A stretch of 36,990 nucleotides of DNA, from NCBI GenBank assembly GCA_023512105.1, contig JAIMAE010000012.1:1-36990 (forward strand), read 5' to 3'. The translations under genes and the position numbers were made by a program. A model generated the notes under the pieces. It did no database searches, was not told the origin of the DNA, and saw nothing but the letters and a program-made list of their open reading frames with translations. Shown in pieces: positions 32,639 through 36,990 of this stretch. Source of the stretch: Bacillota bacterium. GTDB taxonomy: Bacteria > Bacillota > Sulfobacillia > Sulfobacillales > Sulfobacillaceae. Numbering within the stretch: the stretch's first letter is position 1; each line of letters starts with the position of its first letter.

Positions 32639-33298
32639 ATGTACAATTGGCCGTACGGTGGCGCCACGCGGGCCGTCACCGGCAGCATCATGGGGCAGAC
32701 CTTGGGCTATCTGGCCCTGTTTTTGGGCATCTTTTCGGTCGCCAGCATCCTCGGGGTGGGGCTGGGCAGGGCGGGACTTTGGATCGGCCTGATCGCCATC
32801 TTCGGGGGCACTTTGATGGTCAATCGGGCGGTGGCCCGGGCGACCGCCGCGTTGCCGTGGGGGATTGTGGTCAGCGCCGGGATGGGAATTCTGGTCGGTC
32901 CCGTAATTTGGCTGACCGCCGTCTCCGACCCGCACCTGGTCCTCTCGGCCCTGCTTTCCTTGGTCTTGGCGGTGGCCTTGGCCGGAGCGGCGGTGGCGTG
33001 GATTCCCTGGGACTTTAGCCGTTTGGCCCCCTTGTTGATGGTGGGGTTGTTGCTGTTGGTGTTCACAGGGCTTTTGTCCTGGCTGATCCCGGGGTTGACG
33101 GGCTTTGCGATGTCTCCGGTCTACAACCTCATCGGGGTGGGGATCTTTACCGGCTACCTGTTGGTGGACTTCTCCCTGCTCAAGTATCGGGGGATGATGT
33201 TTGCCGGCAACGGGGCCGCGGTCTTAATGGCCACTGCCATCTTGGTCGACATCGTCAACCTGTTTTTATTCCTCTTGATGCTGGGTCGCCGGCGTTAA
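32639..33298 (+). CDS. BI-1/YetJ family membrane protein
   Basis: Member of the Bax inhibitor-1 family; Bacillus YetJ is a pH-sensitive calcium leak channel. The 219-residue product begins YNWPYGGATRAVTGSIMGQTLGYLALFLG and has about seven membrane segments. It ends VDIVNLFLFLLMLGRRR, which matches the family's last helix and basic tail. ATG 32639 has GAAGAAGGTGAGAG upstream. The open frame begins at 32534 inside the promoter, so that longer version is excluded. A strong terminator follows 25 bases after the stop. Confidence 0.9.
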   Translation: MYNWPYGGATRAVTGSIMGQTLGYLALFLGIFSVASILGVGLGRAGLWIGLIAIFGGTLMVNRAVARATAALPWGIVVSAGMGILVGPVIWLTAVSDPHLVLSALLSLVLAVALAGAAVAWIPWDFSRLAPLLMVGLLLLVFTGLLSWLIPGLTGFAMSPVYNLIGVGIFTGYLLVDFSLLKYRGMMFAGNGAAVLMATAILVDIVNLFLFLLMLGRRR

Positions 33299-33322
33299 CG
33301 CGGGCCGTTGCATCGTAAGTAG

Positions 33323-33356
33323 ACAAGACGCTCCCCCAACGGGAGCGTCTTGTTTT
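33323..33356 (+). terminator. Intrinsic terminator after the BI-1 gene
   Basis: Perfect 13-bp stem ACAAGACGCTCCC / GGGAGCGTCTTGT with a 5-base loop, running into TTTT. On the minus strand the hairpin also follows the stop codon of the convergent small gene, but no T run follows on that side. Confidence 0.88.
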
Positions 33357-33630
33357 ACGACTGTAAGATCCGCACCAAGGCGGCGGCGCCCATCCGGTAC
33401 AGGTGGTGTAAGAACGCCATGGCGGCGCTGCGCGGCCCTTCCGCCCAGGTCAAGGCCTCGCGCAAGAGGTGAAGGCCACTGACCACCCACGGCAACTGCC
33501 AGAGCACCAAGAGCATCACCGCCGCTATCCACAGCCCGCGGCGAAGCCGCCGCCTCCCTCCCCGAGCGCGCTGGGCGCGAGGCAGGACCTCCGAGGCAGA
33601 GGACTCTTGGGTCAAATGTGAGGTAGACAC
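33355..33630 (-). CDS. Small hypothetical membrane protein
   Basis: Not recognised. From GTG 33630 the product has 91 residues: a polar, basic N-terminus (RARGGRRRLRRG), one membrane segment (LWIAAVMLLVLWQLPWVVSGLHLL), and an amphipathic C-terminal half ending VRILQS. I choose GTG 33630 because GAGGGG lies seven bases upstream on this strand; the longer option (GTG 33687) has no site. It follows murJ on the same strand after a 93-base gap and its stop codon touches the terminator of the BI-1 gene. By the positive-inside rule the N-terminus would be cytoplasmic. Confidence 0.55.
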   Translation of the reverse strand: MSTSHLTQESSASEVLPRAQRARGGRRRLRRGLWIAAVMLLVLWQLPWVVSGLHLLREALTWAEGPRSAAMAFLHHLYRMGAAALVRILQS

Positions 33631-33723
33631 GCTATAGCCCCTCGCTTCCATCCCAGGTGAGTGCGAAATGCCCACATCAGGCTCCACTACATGTATATGT
33701 TTGGATGTCCTGGAAAATGCTGG

Positions 33724-35298
33724 TTAGGAGGAGGTGCGCAACAGCAGGCGGCGCCATCCTTCTTGGACTTCCGGAAAGCGAAACCAGGTGAGGAAGAAGA
33801 GATAGGGAAGCAAGGAGAGCATCGCGGTCAGACCGAGGGCCAAGGTGAGGGGAATGATGCCGGCCAAGCGATCCAGGCCCAGCCACCGCGACAGCTGCCA
33901 AGTGGCGCCGGCCATGGCGCCACCGGCCAACAGCAGGGAAAGGAGCGTGCGGCGCCAGCGGACGCTTCCGCGGATTCGCCCCCGGCCGACCGCCCGGTAG
34001 GTTAACAGCCCGGCGTTGACCCAGCTGGCGCCGCCGGTGGCCAAGGCCAGTCCATTGGCTTGCATCGGATGGATGAGGATCAGGTCGCCGAGGATGTTGA
34101 CCAAGATGGTGACGATGCTGAACCGAGCCGGGGTTTTGGTATCTTGCCGGGAGAAAAACAGGCGTTGCAGGTAGAACGAGAGCGCAAAACCGGGAAGGCC
34201 TAAGGCGAAGTAGAACAGCGTACCCTGAGTCAGGGCCGTCGACTGGCTGGAAAAGGCGCCGTGCTGGTAGAGCAGGCGCAGCAGGGGCACCCGCAGAACC
34301 AAGAACCAGACGGTGATGGGCACGATGATCAGCACCACCAGGCGAAAGCCCCGCATCGCCAAGCGGTGAAACGTCTCTCCGTCGTCCAGGCTGTGATGTT
34401 GGGCCAGGCGGGTGTACACCGGGGTGGCCAGCGAAGAGACCACCAGCCCAATCGGCACCTGGACCAAGACGTAGGAGTAATTCAAGGCCGCAATCGAGCC
34501 GGTGACCAAAAAGCTGGCCAAGATGCGGTCGACGATCACCCCCAGGGTTCCCACCGAGGTCGACACGAAGAAGGGGATGGCCATCTCCACGGTTCGGCGC
34601 AACAGGGGATGGGTCCAACGCCAGCGAAAGCGCAGGCGGTAGCCGGTGCGCGCGAGCGCGGGAATGACCAAGACCAGTTGGCTTATCACCGCCAGGGTAA
34701 AGCCGATGGCGACGCCGACGATCCCCCATAGCTGTCCGAACACGATGATGGTCAGGATGCGCACCACGTTGACCATGGCCGGGGTCAAGGCCGGGGCCAG
34801 GTAGTGCTCGCGGGTTTGCAACACGCCGCTGATCAGCCCGGCGAGGCTCCAAAAGAGGACGGTGGGGATCATCCAGCGGGTCATCACCAAGGCCAGCTGC
34901 CATTCCTGATCAGAATGGAAGCCGGGAGCGATCAGATGCATCAGCCAGGGGGCAAACCCTTCCCCCAATCCGATCAGCAAGGCCGACAGCAGAACGATAA
35001 TGGTGAAAAGCTCCTCCACGAACCGCTGGACGGAGCGGCGGGGATAGCTGACCTCGGCTTCGGTCATGACCGGGACCACGGTGGTGGTGATCGACCCGTT
35101 GAGCGAGCTGAACAGGAGATTGGGGAGCACCGAGGCCATCAGCCAGGCGTCGGTCAGGCTGGAGGTACCAAAGTAGATGGCCATCACGACTTCCCGGAAG
35201 AATCCGGTCAGCCGGCTGATCAAGGTGGCGGCGAAGATGACGCCGGCCGACCACCCGAGACTGGCCCCCTTGCGTGCTTGCGTCGCTGCCGGTTTCAG
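33724..35298 (-). CDS. murJ: Lipid II flippase MurJ, probable CTG start
   Basis: Moves the peptidoglycan precursor lipid II across the membrane. The product has about 14 membrane segments and the family motifs LISRLTGFFREVVMAIYFG, GSITTTVVPV and LQRLFFSRQDTKTPARFS. The only ATG/GTG/TTG upstream of the conserved N-terminus is ATG 35412, which adds 38 residues unlike MurJ, with poor third-position bias and a nearly leaderless position. A CTG at 35298 lies seven bases after GGGAGG (35311-35306) and begins the family-like KPAATQARKGASLGWSAG, giving 524 residues, a normal length. I therefore favour CTG, but ATG 35412 remains possible. Confidence 0.85.
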   Translation of the reverse strand: MKPAATQARKGASLGWSAGVIFAATLISRLTGFFREVVMAIYFGTSSLTDAWLMASVLPNLLFSSLNGSITTTVVPVMTEAEVSYPRRSVQRFVEELFTIIVLLSALLIGLGEGFAPWLMHLIAPGFHSDQEWQLALVMTRWMIPTVLFWSLAGLISGVLQTREHYLAPALTPAMVNVVRILTIIVFGQLWGIVGVAIGFTLAVISQLVLVIPALARTGYRLRFRWRWTHPLLRRTVEMAIPFFVSTSVGTLGVIVDRILASFLVTGSIAALNYSYVLVQVPIGLVVSSLATPVYTRLAQHHSLDDGETFHRLAMRGFRLVVLIIVPITVWFLVLRVPLLRLLYQHGAFSSQSTALTQGTLFYFALGLPGFALSFYLQRLFFSRQDTKTPARFSIVTILVNILGDLILIHPMQANGLALATGGASWVNAGLLTYRAVGRGRIRGSVRWRRTLLSLLLAGGAMAGATWQLSRWLGLDRLAGIIPLTLALGLTAMLSLLPYLFFLTWFRFPEVQEGWRRLLLRTSS

Positions 35299-35418
35299 AG
35301 CGGTACCTCCCTCTCGCCGACCGTCGCCCCCAGTTCCGGCGCGGTCCCAGACAACCTTCTCTGCTTCGATTGTACTCGACTTGCAAAGCCCGCGTACGGT
35401 TTTGAGCGCCATTCCTGC

Positions 35419-35435
35419 TTACCGATTATCGGTAA
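35419..35435. promoter_or_regulatory. Perfect 17-base palindrome between murJ and the AI-2E permease
   Basis: TTACCGAT, T, ATCGGTAA. On the minus strand its centre forms a GATAAT -10 hexamer, and TAGAAT on the plus strand lies 16 bases away. A dimeric repressor here could affect both divergent genes. Confidence 0.5.
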
Positions 35436-35453
35436 CCCTGCTTAAAGTGTGTA
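35425..35453 (-). promoter_or_regulatory. Candidate murJ promoter
   Basis: Read on the minus strand: TACACA (35453-35448), a 17-base spacer, GATAAT (35430-35425). Transcription would begin near 35418, about 120 bases before the CTG start of murJ but only about six before ATG 35412. The -10 lies within the palindrome. Confidence 0.4.
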
Positions 35454-35528
35454 GAATGAAGACAGGGTCTACACCCAAGGGCACCGGACGACAGTGGTAG
35501 GCCAATTCGCCAGTCAGAGGGAGGGCAT

Positions 35529-36701
35529 ATGGCCGCGCGTTGGACCCCCTTAGATTGGCCGGGGCGCATCCGCCTCATCCGCGACGTGGTCTTGATTCTC
35601 ATCGGCGCGGGCGTGATCTTGGGCGCTGTCGGCTGGGCGTTGTCCCGAGTGGGCAACGTGGTCTTGATCCTGTCCTTGGCGTTGGTGTTTGAGATCGTAC
35701 TGGGCCCGGCGGTGGACCGCCTGGCCGGCTATTGGGGCCGCACCCTGGCCACCCTGGCGGTGGTAGCGGGGGCGCTGTTGGTGGTGGTAGTGGGCGGCGC
35801 GTTGCTCACCGGCCTTTTGACCGCCCAGATGGCCGGACTGGCCGGCCACCTGTTTCAAGACATCAACCAGCTTTCGACCCGCACTCCCGGGATTTTACAA
35901 TGGCTCCAGAACTACGGGGTGACGATTCGCCTCTCCGACCTGGAGACCCGACTGCTCAACAGCATGGGCCAGGTCTCGAGCCTGATCGTCAGCCAGACCG
36001 TCAACATTCTGACCCATCTGGTCAACACCCTGGTGGACGGCGCGCTCACCGTCTTCGTGACCATCTACCTCTTGATCGACGCCGAGCGAATCCACCGGGC
36101 GGTGGTCCGCCTGATTCCCCAGGGCCAACGCGAAGGGCTGTTGGCGCTAGAGCACACCCTGGGTCGGGTGGTGGGAGGCTACGTGCGGGGACAGATCCTG
36201 CTCTCGGCGATGGTCGGACTCGCCTTTGGGATTGGGGCCGAGTTGATCGGCATGCCCTACGCCACCGTGATCGGGGTGGTGGCGGCCTTCATGGAACTTA
36301 TCCCCTTGCTGGGGCCGATGCTGGGGGCGGTGCTGCCGGTCACCATGGCCCTGCTCGGCAATCAACCCTGGACCCAGGTCCCCGAGGTATTGGCCCTCTT
36401 AGGTTTGGTCCACCTCTTGGAGTCGCAGGTCTTAGCTCCCCGCATCATCCGCTCCCAGGTCGGGCTGCATCCGGTGTTGTCGGCGGTGGCCTTGATGGTC
36501 GGCGCCGACCTCAAGGGGGTGCTAGGGGCCTTGTTTGCCGTGCCCGCCGCCGGCATTCTGGTCGCGGCCTGGGTGGCCGGGGTGCGGGTGTGGCGAGAGC
36601 GCGTGGTCTTGCCCAAGGAGCCGCAGGAAGAGGTCCCTGCCGGCGGCAAGAAACCGCGCGGGGAGGCCCGCTCCTCCGGCCGCGCCCCGCCCCGGGCCTG
36701 A
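35529..36701 (+). CDS. AI-2E family transporter (PerM/TqsA type)
   Basis: The 390-residue product belongs to the AI-2E/UPF0118 family of membrane proteins, some of which export autoinducer-2 or act as sodium-proton antiporters. It has the N-terminal hairpin of membrane segments, a soluble helical middle with LSTRTPGILQWLQNYG, and the conserved C-terminal FMELIPLLGPMLGAVLPV and APRIIRSQVGLHPVLSAVALMVGADLKGVLGALFAVP. The tail (about 30 residues) is basic, Pro- and Gly-rich, and probably cytoplasmic. ATG 35529 has GAGGGAGGG just upstream. The actual substrate cannot be told. Confidence 0.92.
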   Translation: MAARWTPLDWPGRIRLIRDVVLILIGAGVILGAVGWALSRVGNVVLILSLALVFEIVLGPAVDRLAGYWGRTLATLAVVAGALLVVVVGGALLTGLLTAQMAGLAGHLFQDINQLSTRTPGILQWLQNYGVTIRLSDLETRLLNSMGQVSSLIVSQTVNILTHLVNTLVDGALTVFVTIYLLIDAERIHRAVVRLIPQGQREGLLALEHTLGRVVGGYVRGQILLSAMVGLAFGIGAELIGMPYATVIGVVAAFMELIPLLGPMLGAVLPVTMALLGNQPWTQVPEVLALLGLVHLLESQVLAPRIIRSQVGLHPVLSAVALMVGADLKGVLGALFAVPAAGILVAAWVAGVRVWRERVVLPKEPQEEVPAGGKKPRGEARSSGRAPPRA

Positions 36702-36754
36702 GGGCGCCGCGCCTGGGAGGCTTTGAACCACAATCGCTGAGGAGGGGTTTTGCC

Positions 36755-36937
36755 ATGCGTTGTCCGCAGTGCGGTCAAGGCGAGTTGGAAGCCGTCAGTC
36801 ACCCGCTGGCGGCCGAGCAGACCTGGATTCGGTGCACCGCCTATCCGACCTGTCGCTTCGAGGCCTCCTCGTGGGAAGCGGTAGGAGAGGCCGCGGCCCG
36901 GTTTCACCACCGGATTTTGCCCGGCCATCACCACTAG
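36755..36937 (+). CDS. Small topoisomerase-type zinc-ribbon protein
   Basis: The 60-residue product MRCPQCGQGELEAV... has Cys3, Cys6, Cys27 and Cys33, spaced like the C4 zinc ribbons at the end of bacterial topoisomerase I (compare TAYPTCRF here with SGYPDCTF in TopA of this window). It is a single free-standing ribbon, followed by a short helical, His-rich tail (FHHRILPGHHH). GAGGAGGGG at 36739-36747 and a 7-base spacer support the start. It may bind nucleic acid; its function is unknown. Confidence 0.8.
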   Translation: MRCPQCGQGELEAVSHPLAAEQTWIRCTAYPTCRFEASSWEAVGEAAARFHHRILPGHHH

Positions 36938-36940
36938 GCC

Positions 36941-36990
36941 GTGCGGATTGGGATCAGCGGAGCCAGCGGCGGCATCGGCCGCGCGCTGGT
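36941..36990 (+). CDS. Start of a Rossmann-fold (SDR/epimerase-like) protein, cut by the window end
   Basis: From GTG 36941 the frame reads RIGISGASGGIGRALV, with the GxxGxxG dinucleotide-binding motif of NAD(P)-dependent epimerases or short-chain dehydrogenases. Only about 16 codons are visible and no ribosome binding site is clear, so the family assignment is tentative. Confidence 0.5.
   Translation, partial: MRIGISGASGGIGRAL

Noticed and set aside
1-36990. CRISPR arrays, insertion sequences, tRNA or rRNA genes
   Set aside because: No regularly spaced repeats, transposase genes, tRNA cloverleaf-like segments or rRNA sequence were found. XerC lies in its usual chromosomal operon and is not taken as a mobile-element integrase.

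Overview
The window looks like a chromosome segment from a high-G+C member of the Bacillota. The main marker is the block rpsP-rimM-trmD-rplS-lepB-rbgA-rnhB-topA-trmFO-xerC-hslV-hslU-codY, which follows the Bacillus order, and CodY is a Bacillota regulator. The strong G+C and GC3 bias and frequent GTG starts suggest a lineage such as Sulfobacillus, Thermaerobacter or Symbiobacterium rather than Bacillus itself. That placement is inference; no rRNA is present to fix it.

Layout. 46-11231: translation and tRNA-modification genes, then chromosome maintenance (topA, xerC), the HslVU protease and CodY, closed by an intrinsic terminator. 11284-12141: a long gene-free stretch with a good sigma-A type promoter and many potential stems, leading into 12142-15625, a branched-chain amino acid type ABC transporter with a fused LivH-LivM permease and no binding protein. 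15629-18075: molybdenum cofactor genes mobA, mobB and moeA. 18158-19942: MarR regulator and MFS transporter. 20012-22797: TetR regulator and phenylacetyl-CoA epoxidase subunits PaaA, PaaB and PaaC. 22889-28408: S9 peptidase, PEP carboxylase and a GH18 lipoprotein. 28653-31396: a flippase-like membrane protein, preceded by a possible attenuator, and an acyl-CoA synthetase. 31639-33298: an ArsC/Spx-like gene with an in-frame TGA, a conserved hypothetical gene on the minus strand, and a BI-1 family protein. 33355-35298 (minus strand): a small membrane protein and MurJ. 35529-36990: an AI-2E family permease, a zinc-ribbon miniprotein and the start of a Rossmann-fold protein.

Most notable: the gene at 31639-32004 has an in-frame TGA exactly where the first redox cysteine of a CxxC motif should be. 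It has a strong ribosome binding site and a plausible promoter, reading stays open and family-like after the TGA, and an 8-bp hairpin with a loop starting in G lies 23 bases past the TGA. This fits a selenocysteine-containing thioredoxin-fold reductase (UxxC) with a bacterial SECIS element. A standard gene caller would truncate it to a GTG inside the hairpin. Other regulatory candidates are a terminator/antiterminator-like arrangement at 28464-28588, a perfect 17-bp palindrome between murJ and the permease, an inverted repeat before paaA, and a probable CTG start for murJ.
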